A stretch of 64,000 nt of DNA from an uncultured Actinomycetes bacterium (GTDB taxonomy: Bacteria; Actinomycetota; Acidimicrobiia; Acidimicrobiales; Acidimicrobilacustridaceae), in NCBI GenBank assembly GCA_937927725.1, contig CALBSE010000011.1:21340-85339 (forward strand), given 5' to 3'. The notes beneath the pieces were generated by a model, which searched no databases, was not told the DNA's origin, and was given only the letters and a program-made list of their open reading frames with translations. Every line of letters begins with the position of its first letter. Positions within the stretch are counted from its first letter, which is position 1. The position numbers were made by a program, and so were the translations under genes. Of this stretch, positions 33,946 to 41,977 are shown piece after piece.

Positions 33946-35358
33946 TCAGCTGTTTCTGATTCGCTGGGTGAGCTCAGTGACCTGGTCATAAATCTGGCGG
34001 CGCTCTTTCATAAGGCCGCTGATTTTCTCGACCGCGTGAATCACCGTGGTGTGATCACGGCCGCCGAACTCTCGGGCTATGGCTGGATAACTGAGGTCGG
34101 TCATCTCTCGCATGACGTACATGCCGATCTGCCGAGCGGTGACCAATGGTCGACGGCGGCTTTGCCCGCGAATTTCATCGATTGTGAAATCAAACATTTC
34201 CGAGGTCTTCTCGAGAATGAGCGCCGGTGTAATAGGACGAGGTTGGGTGTTGGTGAGGATGTCACTGAGGACTCCCTCGGCCAACTCCACCGTGAGCGGG
34301 TTCCCCGTGAGGCTGGCAAACGCGCAGACACGAATGAGGGCGCCTTCGAGTTCACGGATGTTGTTCGTGATATTCGAGGCAATGAACTCGAGGACGTCGG
34401 CTGGCGGAGCGATGGGTTCGCGCTCGGCCTTCTTGCGAAGAATTGCGAGGCGGGTCTCGAGTTCCGGTGGGTTGATCTCAGTGATGAGGCCCATCTTGAA
34501 ACGGCTCCGGAGCCGATCTTCGAGAGTAGAAATGGCATCTGGCGGGCGATCGGAGGAAAGCACGATCTGCGCGTTGGCCTGGTAAAGCGATTCGAACGTG
34601 TGGAAAAGCTCCTCTTGGAGACCTTCCTTGCCTTCGATGATCTGAATATCGTCGAGGAGGAGCACATCGATTTCTCGGTAGCGCTTTTTGAACTCCGGCA
34701 TCGTGTTCTGGCGAATCGCGTCGACGTATTGATTGAGGAATTGCTCGGTCGAGACGTAACGAACCTGATGGCCCGGGTAGATCTCGCGGACGTAATTGGC
34801 GATGGCTTGGAGAAGGTGGGTTTTGCCCAGCCCTGCGTCGCCATAGATAAAGAGTGGGTTGTAGGACTTCGCCGGAGTCTCGGCCACGCTGAGGGCGGCG
34901 GCGTGGGCGAAGCGATTTGAGGTGCCGGTGACGAATGCGTCGAAGGTGTAGCGAGGATTGACGGGTAACCCCAGTTCCTGCTCCGGCGCCAGGGTTGTCC
35001 CCAGATTCGCAGGAGTTTTCAACAGATTCTGGGAATCAGTAGGGAAATCTGTGGAATTCTCTGTGGAAGGGCTTGGGGAGAAGTTGGCAGAGGCGGGGGC
35101 GACGTCGGTCTGAACCTCGATAGAGAGACGGACACCACTTTGCCCAATATCGGCGAGCGCGCCATTAACCAGGGTGAAGTAGCGGGTTTCGATCCGCTCC
35201 TTCACCACAGAACTGGGCACAGCGACCGAAAGCGTTGTCCCGTCGAGACCGAGGGGGGTCACCATTGAAAACGTCGTGAGCCACACGGCCTCGGACACCT
35301 GCTCGCGCAGCGCGACCGTGCACGTCGTCCACAACTGTTCGGCTTGGTCCACCTGCAC
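33946..35358 (-). CDS. dnaA: Chromosomal replication initiator protein DnaA
   Basis: A protein of about 470 residues. Domain I (residues 1–85) includes AEQLWTTCTVALREQV and the SVAVPSSVVKERIETRY strand; domain II is a loose Ser/Thr linker; domain III is the AAA+ part with Walker A GDAGLGKTHLL and Walker B LLLDDIQ; domain IV ends with FGGRDHTTVIHAVEKI, the DNA-binding signature. GTG 35358 is chosen because AGGGG lies five bases upstream and homologues start about ten residues before the LW pair. The longer open frame runs into the box-rich region upstream. It starts replication at oriC. Confidence 0.97.
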   Translation of the reverse strand: MQVDQAEQLWTTCTVALREQVSEAVWLTTFSMVTPLGLDGTTLSVAVPSSVVKERIETRYFTLVNGALADIGQSGVRLSIEVQTDVAPASANFSPSPSTENSTDFPTDSQNLLKTPANLGTTLAPEQELGLPVNPRYTFDAFVTGTSNRFAHAAALSVAETPAKSYNPLFIYGDAGLGKTHLLQAIANYVREIYPGHQVRYVSTEQFLNQYVDAIRQNTMPEFKKRYREIDVLLLDDIQIIEGKEGLQEELFHTFESLYQANAQIVLSSDRPPDAISTLEDRLRSRFKMGLITEINPPELETRLAILRKKAEREPIAPPADVLEFIASNITNNIRELEGALIRVCAFASLTGNPLTVELAEGVLSDILTNTQPRPITPALILEKTSEMFDFTIDEIRGQSRRRPLVTARQIGMYVMREMTDLSYPAIAREFGGRDHTTVIHAVEKISGLMKERRQIYDQVTELTQRIRNS

Positions 35359-35688
35359 GACGGCCCCTGACAATGGGTTTGGTTCCACAACAACGTCCAC
35401 ACTTGTGGAAAACCCGACGTCTGTCCACACGGAGTGGTCCGCCTCAGTTCTGCACAGGTATGCCCCGCTCACGAGCGCCGCTACCGAGGCCCTGTGGACG
35501 GGCGGAGGACGGTAGCACCTCACTGATGTTGCTGCATCCGGCCTCCACCCTCTAGCGTTGTCACCCGAACAGGTGTCGGGCTCCTTGCGCACGCGTCAGG
35601 CCGGGCCCGTTTCCACACCACAACCGTTGTCTATTGAAGCAACGATCTGTGGACCCCTTCTGGGTTCATCAGGTCGCGGAGGCCCCTC
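35359..35688. promoter_or_regulatory. Divergent dnaA–rpmH intergenic region
   Basis: This 330-bp gap holds the promoters of dnaA (minus) and of the rpmH–rnpA–yidD–yidC unit (plus). I cannot define -10/-35 pairs with confidence. The dnaA-proximal 80 bp is rich in TGTGGA/TCCACA motifs; the rpmH-proximal part shows only the GGAGG ribosome-binding site at 35678–35682. No further gene is visible. Confidence 0.5.
35393..35429. promoter_or_regulatory. DnaA boxes in the dnaA upstream region
   Basis: Three near-consensus boxes lie here: ACGTCCACA (35393–35401), TGTGGAAAA (35404–35412, opposite strand TTTTCCACA) and CTGTCCACA (35421–35429). A further TCGTCCACA (35325–35333) lies within the start of the dnaA coding sequence. 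They are placed for negative autoregulation of dnaA. Confidence 0.6.
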
Positions 35689-35823
35689 GTGAAGCGTACT
35701 TTTCAGCCCAATAACCGCCGCCGAGCGAAGAAGCATGGCTTCCGTTCCCGCATGTCCACTCGCGCTGGACGCAACGTTCTGCGGTCGCGCCGGCTCAAGG
35801 GCCGTCGACGTCTGTCGGCCTGA
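35689..35823 (+). CDS. rpmH: 50S ribosomal protein L34
   Basis: A 44-residue, very basic protein starting with GTG: MKRTFQPNNRRRAKKHGFRS and ending LKGRRRLSA, unmistakable L34. It is the first gene right of the dnaA promoter and has GGAGG six bases before the start. Its TGA stop overlaps the likely CTG start of rnpA. Confidence 0.97.
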   Translation: MKRTFQPNNRRRAKKHGFRSRMSTRAGRNVLRSRRLKGRRRLSA

Positions 35824-36173
35824 TCTGGCGAGTACGTGACCGCCGCACGTTCCAAGAACTGCGGCGTCGCGGCCGTCGGGTCCGTAGTGGCACCGTGTCG
35901 GTGACCATGTTGGCTCCATCACCATTAACCGGCGACGAGCCGCCGCGCGTCGCGTTCGCAGTGTCCCGCAAGGTCGGAACTGCGGTGGTTCGGAATCGTC
36001 TTCGCCGCCAAATACGCGCCTATTTGGGCGAGATCCGCGCGGGAGATTCCACCAGATTTCCCTCAGGTGCTTGGCTTTTTGCGATCCAGCCCAGTGCCGC
36101 CGATGCAAGTCGTGAGGACCTGTTGCGAGATGTGGACAGCTGTCTCGATCGACTTGTAGGTACGTCCCGATGA
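35820..36173 (+). CDS. rnpA: Ribonuclease P protein component
   Basis: About 117 residues. The conserved N-terminal RDRRTFQELRRRGRR and the RNR signature AVSRKVGTAVVRNRLRRQIR (residues about 46–65) identify the protein subunit of RNase P, which binds the catalytic RNA and matures tRNA 5' ends. No ATG, GTG or TTG precedes the conserved N-terminus in this frame; the first is GTG 35895, which would cut off the conserved part. The CTG at 35820, overlapping the rpmH stop as CTGA, gives (M)IWRVRDRRTF and is the best start. The end overlaps yidD by ATGA. Confidence 0.9.
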   Translation: MIWRVRDRRTFQELRRRGRRVRSGTVSVTMLAPSPLTGDEPPRVAFAVSRKVGTAVVRNRLRRQIRAYLGEIRAGDSTRFPSGAWLFAIQPSAADASREDLLRDVDSCLDRLVGTSR

Positions 36174-36460
36174 GCACAGCGTGTCGGCACGATCACGATT
36201 CTTTGCCGGCATCTGACCCGGCGCGTCGCCTTTCCATTCCTGCGCGTCTGACGACATGGTGTGTGCGCGGCTATCAATGGTTGTTTGCCGGCAGGGTTTC
36301 TCCCTGCCGTTATGTCCCCTCCTGTTCGTCCTACGCCCTTGAAGCATTCGAGGTGCATGGGTTCGTGCGGGGCTCCTGGTTGTCGATTCGACGACTGGGC
36401 CGGTGCCATCCTTGGGGTGGATCCGGATGGGATCCCGTTCCCGATAGGAAGGCCGCCTAG
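36170..36460 (+). CDS. yidD: Membrane protein insertion efficiency factor YidD
   Basis: A 96-residue protein of the YidD family (formerly haemolysin-like). It has the family core RGYQWLFAGRVSPCRYVPSCSSYALEAFEVHG near residue 33, with a C-R-Y-x-P-S-C-S-x-Y motif, and CHPWGGSGWDPVP near the end. It aids YidC-dependent membrane insertion. It overlaps rnpA by 4 bp and yidC follows after 3 bp. Confidence 0.95.
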   Translation: MSTACRHDHDSLPASDPARRLSIPARLTTWCVRGYQWLFAGRVSPCRYVPSCSSYALEAFEVHGFVRGSWLSIRRLGRCHPWGGSGWDPVPDRKAA

Positions 36461-36463
36461 TCA

Positions 36464-37645
36464 ATGGAAGCGTTTTTTAAAGCCTTCGCGTCAGTGTTGG
36501 CGTTCTTCTACGACATCACCGGGAACTACGCCGTTGCCATCATCCTGCTGACGCTGGTCGTGATGATCATCGTTACGCCGCTGACCCTCAAGGGCACGCG
36601 CTCGATGATGGTGATGCAGCAACTCCAGCCGGAAATGAAGAAGATTCAGACCCGGTACAAAGACGATCGACAGAAGCTCAACGAAGAACTTCTGAAGTTT
36701 TATAAGGAAAACAGCATTAATCCACTTGGTGGCTGTTTGCCCCTGTTGGTCCAGATGCCCGTTTTCCTCGTGCTGTACCAGGTGCTTCGGGGCCTCACGC
36801 GTCGAGTAAGCGACCTGGGTGCAGATGTTGGTTGGGTCGCGAACCAGTTCGGTCTCGGAAACACCCCAACGAAAGCGCCATCATTCGAACGTGTGTTCGA
36901 TCCCGCATGGATCAACCCGTCGACGAAGATGTACCAAAACCTCTCAACCTCCTACCAGATGGAGGCCTTTGGCCTTGATCTTTCGGAGAGTGCGAGCAAA
37001 GCAATGCAGCAGGGCATCGGACATGCACTGCCGTTCTTCGTTCTGATCGCGATTGTGGCCGTGAGTGGCTTTATTCAGCAGCGACAGATGCAGGGACGTA
37101 ACCCCGGAGCGCAGACCAATAACCAGCAACAGATGATCATGAAGATCATGCCGTTCTTCTTGCCGGTGATTTCGTTTGGATTGCCCGCCGGTCTTGTCCT
37201 TTACTTCGCGGTGTCAAACCTCTACCGAATCGGTCAGCAGGCGTTTATCTCGAAGAGCATCTACGGCGTTAGTGCCCCCGATGGCACCAAGTCCTGGAAG
37301 CATCTCTTTGGTTTCGGTGTGCAGCCCAAGGCCGCCCCGAAGGCCAAGAAGTCAGGGTCGAAGTCGATCAGCGCAACCTCACGCCCGGCAAAGAATGCCG
37401 GAGCTAAGGGCGGCGCCGCGAAGAACTCGACCAAGGCACCAGCCAAGGCTGGCGCCTCCAAGGGCGGCCGGACCACCGGTCGCACCACCACCAGTTCCCG
37501 AGACACCAAGGGCAGCGATTCTTCCAAGGGACCCGATAAGGGTTCGGATCGCGCAACGTCGACACCGTCGACCCCCTCGTCCGACGCCGGCGATGCATCA
37601 CCGTCGCAGCCGTTGCAGCCTCGGGTGCGCAAAAAGAAGAGGTAA
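36464..37645 (+). CDS. yidC: Membrane protein insertase YidC
   Basis: A 393-residue insertase with the conserved transmembrane core: YAVAIILLTLVVMIIVTPLT near residue 25, a cytoplasmic hairpin QPEMKKIQTRYKDDRQKL, NPLGGCLPLLVQMPVFLVLYQ near 88, and two late helices around 190 and 225 (SFGLPAGLVLYFAVSNLYRI). The C-terminal 110 residues are a Lys/Ala/Ser-rich, disordered basic tail ending VRKKKR, probably for ribosome contact. It inserts inner-membrane proteins alone or with SecYEG. Confidence 0.97.
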   Translation: MEAFFKAFASVLAFFYDITGNYAVAIILLTLVVMIIVTPLTLKGTRSMMVMQQLQPEMKKIQTRYKDDRQKLNEELLKFYKENSINPLGGCLPLLVQMPVFLVLYQVLRGLTRRVSDLGADVGWVANQFGLGNTPTKAPSFERVFDPAWINPSTKMYQNLSTSYQMEAFGLDLSESASKAMQQGIGHALPFFVLIAIVAVSGFIQQRQMQGRNPGAQTNNQQQMIMKIMPFFLPVISFGLPAGLVLYFAVSNLYRIGQQAFISKSIYGVSAPDGTKSWKHLFGFGVQPKAAPKAKKSGSKSISATSRPAKNAGAKGGAAKNSTKAPAKAGASKGGRTTGRTTTSSRDTKGSDSSKGPDKGSDRATSTPSTPSSDAGDASPSQPLQPRVRKKKR

Positions 37646-37651
37646 CACCAC

Positions 37652-38503
37652 ATGGAGTGGGTGGAAATCACTGGCCGCACCGTTGAAGAAGCGAAAGACG
37701 CGGCACTTGATCAACTGGGCGTCGACACTGTCGATGCTGAATTTGAAATCCTCGAAGAACCCTCTCGAGGTCTCTTTGGGAAAATGAAGGGCCAAGCTCG
37801 AGTTCGCGCTCGTATTGCTCCGACCAGTCCCCGACCGAAGGTCGAACGACGCGATCGTCGGAAGAAGGGCAGTGGCAACGGTGGCGGACGCAAGCAGTCG
37901 CAGCGTCCCGCAACCCCAGCCACTGATGCAGCACCGGCAGCACCAGCATCCAATGGCAAACGCCCTGACCGCCACCGTGGTGGTCAGAAGGCTGCGCCCA
38001 CCGAGAAGGAAAACACCACCGTGACTGACACTGTTGACGTCGATCTGGCCGAGCACACCCGCATCGTCACCGAGTTCCTTGATGGTCTCGTCGATGCCTT
38101 TGATCTGGAAGGCCGCGTCGAAGCGGTGTCGATTGATGACGAGACCAGCGAAGTTCGCGTCGAAGGTCGTGATCTCGGAATCCTGGTCGGACCGAAGGGA
38201 AACACCCTTGCGGCGATCCAGGAACTTTCCCGCACGGTGATCCACCGCAAGGTGTCTGGCACTGCTGCTGGCCGAGTTCGCCTCGACGTGGCGGGCTACC
38301 GCCAGCGCCGCCGTGAGGCCCTCGAGCGCTTCACTCAGGGCGTGGCCGAGGAAGTTCGTTCCTCTGGCATCCAGAAGGCTCTCGAGCCCATGGGATCAGC
38401 CGACCGCAAAGTCGTGCACGATACCGTTAATGCGCTCGATGGCGTGTCGACCATTTCTGAAGGCGATGAGCCCCGTCGCCGTGTGGTGATCATTCCTTCC
38501 TGA
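37652..38503 (+). CDS. jag: Jag/KhpB RNA-binding protein
   Basis: A 283-residue protein with the Jag-N domain (EWVEITGRTVEEAKDAAL to GLFGKMKGQARVRARI, about 1–52), a charged low-complexity linker (about 55–125), a KH domain with the GxxG loop as VGPKGNTLAAIQEL near 190, and a C-terminal R3H motif (GSADRKVVHDTVN near 250). KhpB binds RNA with KhpA and influences cell division and elongation. The position after yidC is conserved. An intrinsic terminator follows 21 bp after the stop. Confidence 0.93.
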   Translation: MEWVEITGRTVEEAKDAALDQLGVDTVDAEFEILEEPSRGLFGKMKGQARVRARIAPTSPRPKVERRDRRKKGSGNGGGRKQSQRPATPATDAAPAAPASNGKRPDRHRGGQKAAPTEKENTTVTDTVDVDLAEHTRIVTEFLDGLVDAFDLEGRVEAVSIDDETSEVRVEGRDLGILVGPKGNTLAAIQELSRTVIHRKVSGTAAGRVRLDVAGYRQRRREALERFTQGVAEEVRSSGIQKALEPMGSADRKVVHDTVNALDGVSTISEGDEPRRRVVIIPS

Positions 38504-38524
38504 TCACCACCATCGTTTGTTCGA

Positions 38525-38559
38525 ATGGCCCCGCCTTGTGCGGGGCCATTGTTGTTTTT
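38525..38559 (+). terminator. Intrinsic terminator after jag
   Basis: A perfect 10-bp stem ATGGCCCCGC/GCGGGGCCAT (38525–38534, 38540–38549) with loop CTTGT is followed by TGTTGTTTTT. It ends the rpmH–rnpA–yidD–yidC–jag unit. Confidence 0.9.
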
Positions 38560-38624
38560 GGTCCCGGGGGAGACCTGCGGGCCTCATGCCTGACACCCCC
38601 AGGTGAGGATGCGACAATGACTGG

Positions 38625-39236
38625 GTGCAACCCTCTCCCCCATTGCTTGAGGTCCTTGAACGAGCTCGTCGCCTTGGCGTTCTGGGTCCCGGTCCCGTTC
38701 TCGACCATGTCGACCACGCGGAAGGGTTCATTTCTTCGATCGCCGAGCTTCCCGATGGCTCGATGCTCATCGACTTGGGCTCGGGCGGCGGTGTCCCTGG
38801 GTTAGTGATTGCCGAGGCTCGACCCGACCTCAGGGTCGTGCTGCTTGATTCGCTTGAACGGCGGGTAGCGCTGCTGGCGGAGGCGGTTGTGGCCATGGGG
38901 TGGCAGGGACGGGTCGTGGCGGAACTCGCCCGAGCCGAGGACACTGGTCGATCTGCCTTGTGGCGGGGTCAGGCTGACGCGGTGACCGCCCGATCTTTTG
39001 GTCCCCCGGCGACGGTCGCGGAATGTGCTGCTCCGCTGTTGCGGGTCGACGGGATCCTCGTTGTGAGTGAGCCGCCGGAAGAAACTGACCGTTGGCCTAC
39101 CGACGGCTTGGCACCGCTTGGATTGGTTGATGAGGGAGTTCCGGCGCCAGGTATGCGGCGTCTTCGCCAAGCCACTTTGTGCCCCGAGGCCTACCCTCGC
39201 CGCGTCGGGATGCCCGCGAAGCGACCATTGTTCTGA
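38625..39236 (+). CDS. rsmG: 16S rRNA (guanine527-N7)-methyltransferase RsmG
   Basis: A 203-residue SAM-dependent methyltransferase. The RsmG pattern is seen in GPGPVLDHVDHAEGF, SAM motif I LIDLGSGGGVPGLVIA near residue 48, LLDSLERRVALL near 72 and the TARSFGPPATVAEC segment near 120. It methylates G527 of 16S rRNA; loss gives low-level streptomycin resistance in many bacteria. It starts with GTG 38625 and is the first gene of the rsmG–parA–parB stretch, with parS sites following. Confidence 0.92.
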   Translation: MQPSPPLLEVLERARRLGVLGPGPVLDHVDHAEGFISSIAELPDGSMLIDLGSGGGVPGLVIAEARPDLRVVLLDSLERRVALLAEAVVAMGWQGRVVAELARAEDTGRSALWRGQADAVTARSFGPPATVAECAAPLLRVDGILVVSEPPEETDRWPTDGLAPLGLVDEGVPAPGMRRLRQATLCPEAYPRRVGMPAKRPLF

Positions 39237-39256
39237 CTCCCCCGCCGGGCCGGTTG

Positions 39257-39272
39257 TGTTTCACGTGAAACG
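39257..39272. promoter_or_regulatory. parS site 1
   Basis: TGTTTCACGTGAAACG differs by one base from the parS consensus TGTTNCACGTGAAACA. It is the ParB loading site near the origin. Confidence 0.95.
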
Positions 39273-39304
39273 GAATCGGGAAGAGTTGAGGGATGGTCTT
39301 GCGC

Positions 39305-39320
39305 TGTTTCACGTGGAACA
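39305..39320. promoter_or_regulatory. parS site 2
   Basis: TGTTTCACGTGGAACA reads TGTTCCACGTGAAACA on the minus strand, a perfect match to the widely conserved parS sequence. It lies 48 bp from site 1. Confidence 0.95.
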
Positions 39321-39538
39321 TCCCGGTGATGTCGATGGTCAGGAGTGGTTCGTCACGCGGAAACGACAGGTAGGCAAAGCGAGTCCTTGACCCGGACGGC
39401 CCGGGCGGGCAGGATGGCGATTGCTTCATCGCTCGCAGCGATCGTTGCCCTCCGACTGCGGTGTGTGCCGCCAAATTCGAGTTGGGACGCATGGAATCTG
39501 ACGAAACTGGTAGCGCAACGGACGGGGGAGAGCACGGC

Positions 39539-40387
39539 GTGAAGATGCCGCCGAACATTTCCGCCGCCGAAGCGGTGGTTGAGGCGGCTCGCCCGATCTC
39601 GGCTGAACGCCCGTTGCCCCGCGTTATTGCAGTGGCAAACCAAAAGGGTGGGGTGGGTAAGACCACGACCTCGATCAATTTGAGTGCCTGCCTCGCTGAG
39701 CTGGGCTATCGGACCCTTGTTGTCGATCTCGACCCTCAGGGCAACGCGTCAACGGGATTGGGCGTCGATATTCGGTCGCTTGAGTCCTCGATGTACGACG
39801 TGATCCTCCACGACGTTCCCCTCGAGGACTGCATTGAAGGCACAGTGGTTCGCAACCTGTTCGTTGCCCCAGCCAGCCTCGACCTTGCTGGCGCTGAAAT
39901 CGAACTCGTGCCGGCTTTCAGTCGTGAGATGCGCCTCAAGATGGCCATCGATTCAGTCAAGGACGATTACGACTTCGTTCTTATTGACTGTCCCCCGTCG
40001 CTGGGCCTCCTTACGGTGAATGCCATGGCCGCAGCCACCGAGGTTCTCGTCCCCATTCAGTGCGAATACTTCGCCCTGGAGGGCCTGACGCAGCTCACCA
40101 AGAATGTGGCGCTCATCCAGAAGAGCCTGAATCCGGCACTCGAGATCAGCGCCATTGTGCTCGTGATGTACGCGCGCACCAATCTTTCCGATGGCGTGGT
40201 TGCTGATGTGCGTGAGCATTTCGGCGACAAGGTCTGTCAGGAAGTCGTTCCCCGTTCGGTTCGCCTTTCCGAGGCCCCCGGATTCGGACAACCAATCATC
40301 ACGTTTGATCCAAGTAGCCGGGGGGCAACTGCCTACCGGAAGTTGGCCAAGGAGGTCAGTGGTGGCACGCCGCAGCGGACTCGGTAA
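39539..40387 (+). CDS. parA: Chromosome partitioning ATPase ParA (Soj)
   Basis: About 282 residues, P-loop ATPase with the deviant Walker A KGGVGKTTTS near residue 38, LVVDLDPQGNASTGLG (Walker A') near 63, DFVLIDCPPSLGLLT near 140 and the C-terminal RSVRLSEAPGFGQPII. GTG 39539 is selected as start because GGGGGAGAG lies six bases upstream; ATG 39491 and GTG 39461 are alternatives that add N-terminal residues. It drives origin segregation with ParB. parB starts inside its 3' end. Confidence 0.95.
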   Translation: MKMPPNISAAEAVVEAARPISAERPLPRVIAVANQKGGVGKTTTSINLSACLAELGYRTLVVDLDPQGNASTGLGVDIRSLESSMYDVILHDVPLEDCIEGTVVRNLFVAPASLDLAGAEIELVPAFSREMRLKMAIDSVKDDYDFVLIDCPPSLGLLTVNAMAAATEVLVPIQCEYFALEGLTQLTKNVALIQKSLNPALEISAIVLVMYARTNLSDGVVADVREHFGDKVCQEVVPRSVRLSEAPGFGQPIITFDPSSRGATAYRKLAKEVSGGTPQRTR

Positions 40388-41261
40388 AGGTCTGGGATCT
40401 CTCATCCCGACCACAGAACGACTGCAGGACAGCGATGCGATCCTGCGGGAACTCCCCATTTCGGAAATCGTGGCGAACACCTACCAGCCACGTAGCCATT
40501 TCGACGAGGAAGCACTCGTCAGCCTTTCGGCCTCGATTCGTTCCGTCGGTGTGCTCCAGCCCATTCTCGTTCGCGAGTTGGGGGAAGACTCCTACGAACT
40601 GATTGCAGGGGAGCGGCGCTGGCGTGCGGCCAAACGAGCCGGCCTGCAGACCATTCCCGCCATTGTTCGTACCGCCGAGGACGAAGGCTCGCTTGAACAG
40701 GCCCTCGTCGAGAACCTCCACCGAGAAGACCTCGGTGCTCTCGAGGAAGCCGCGGCCTATCAGCAGCTCATCGAAGAGTTCAAGCTCACCCAAGACCAGG
40801 TGGCGACCCGGGTTGGCAAGAGCCGCTCGGCCGTGGCCAACACCATGCGTCTTTTGCAGCTGCCCACCAGCATTCAGCGCCTGCTCGGTGAAGGCCAGTT
40901 ATCGGCCGGCCATGCTCGTGCCCTGCTCGGAACCCCTGATCGGGCGTTCCAGGAGAAGCTGGCCAAGGCCATTGTTTCCGAGAAGCTCACGGTTCGCGAG
41001 GTTGAAGACCGCGTGCGTGAGCATGGGGGCACCCCAGAGCCCGAAACCGGTGAGTCGACGGCGCCGGGAACCAAGCCACCAACGATTGTTCGCCCAGCCC
41101 CGCTGCTTGAACTTGAAGAAATGCTTTCCGATCACCTTGATACTCGGGTTGCCGTTTCGATGGGTCAACGCAAGGGACGCATCGTGATCGACTTCTCAAC
41201 CCTCGAGGACCTCGAGCGCGTCTACCGAGTCATCGTCGACGGCAAAGAGCCAATGGACTGA
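40362..41261 (+). CDS. parB: Chromosome partitioning protein ParB
   Basis: About 299 residues: N-terminal RSGLGKGLGSLIP (ParA-contact region), the CTPase region with IVANTYQPRSHFDEEAL and ELIAGERRWRAAKRAG near residue 75, ENLHREDLGALEEAAAYQ, a helix-turn-helix SRSAVANTMRLLQLP near 145 and a C-terminal dimerisation domain. GTG 40362 follows AAGGAGG by six bases. It binds parS and spreads as a clamp. It overlaps parA by 26 bp. Confidence 0.95.
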   Translation: MARRSGLGKGLGSLIPTTERLQDSDAILRELPISEIVANTYQPRSHFDEEALVSLSASIRSVGVLQPILVRELGEDSYELIAGERRWRAAKRAGLQTIPAIVRTAEDEGSLEQALVENLHREDLGALEEAAAYQQLIEEFKLTQDQVATRVGKSRSAVANTMRLLQLPTSIQRLLGEGQLSAGHARALLGTPDRAFQEKLAKAIVSEKLTVREVEDRVREHGGTPEPETGESTAPGTKPPTIVRPAPLLELEEMLSDHLDTRVAVSMGQRKGRIVIDFSTLEDLERVYRVIVDGKEPMD

Positions 41262-41374
41262 CAAACCTCCACCAAAACCTTTGGTAAAGGGTTCTGCACA
41301 GCCTGTGGATGAGGTTGTGGTCAACCACAAATGAACCATTTGGCACTGTTTGCGTTCTGGAATCTGAAAATGCA

Positions 41375-41411
41375 GAAGGCCCCGGTCGAAACCGGGGCCT
41401 TCGTCGTTTTT
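41375..41411. terminator. Bidirectional intrinsic terminator between parB and trxA
   Basis: GAAGGCCCCGGT (41375–41386), loop CGAA, ACCGGGGCCTTC (41391–41402): a perfect 12-bp stem, followed on the plus strand by GTCGTTTTTG and on the minus strand by TGCATTTTC. It serves the convergent parB and trxA genes. Confidence 0.92.
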
Positions 41412-41449
41412 GCACCTGAGCGTCAACTGTTGTCGACGAGTGCCGTTCG

Positions 41450-41776
41450 TTAGATGAAGGGCTTGAAATCGTCGAGAAGCTGCGACTTGCCCTTGGCGCC
41501 CACGATACGAGCGGCCTCTTGGCCGTCCTTGAACACGATCATGGTCGGGATGCTCATGACGCCGAAGCGACGAGCGACATCGGGGTTGTCGTCCACGTTG
41601 AGCTTGGCGATGGCCAGGCTGCCGGCCTGCTCGGAGGCGATCTCTTCAAGGATGGGAGCGACCATCTTGCACGGACCGCACCATTCGGCCCAGAAATCAA
41701 CGACGACGGGAACAGATGATGAGCCGATTTGCTCATCGAAGGTGGCGTCGGTGTAGGTGGCGATGTTTTCGGACAT
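41450..41776 (-). CDS. trxA: Thioredoxin
   Basis: A 108-residue thioredoxin with the WAEWCGPCKMVAP active site near residue 28, NVDDNPDVARRFGVMSIPTMIVF with the cis-Pro near 70, and a C-terminal helix. It reduces disulfides in the cytosol with electrons from TrxB, which is upstream on the same strand. Confidence 0.97.
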   Translation of the reverse strand: MSENIATYTDATFDEQIGSSSVPVVVDFWAEWCGPCKMVAPILEEIASEQAGSLAIAKLNVDDNPDVARRFGVMSIPTMIVFKDGQEAARIVGAKGKSQLLDDFKPFI

Positions 41777-41977
41777 GGTTCCTCGTTCACGTCGTGGCCG
41801 GCGAGCGCCAGCTCTTTGGATGAGATCTGTTTCAATCGAACAAACGTTCGAAAGTCGTGTTCACGATCGGAGCACTGCAGATCCTTGTGCAACGCCCGAA
41901 AGCATTGCGGTGATCATGACAACGCTACCGCGGGGCGGTTTGATTCCCGAGCAGCCCGATCGGGGCCCAGACAAGGG

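Larger units (their letters stand above)
39237..39538. other. rsmG–parA intergenic region with two parS sites
   Basis: About 300 bp without a convincing gene. The left third holds two parS sites. The right two-thirds up to the parA start have no clear promoter pair that I can call; in-frame ATG 39491 and GTG 39461 would extend parA into it. Confidence 0.7.
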
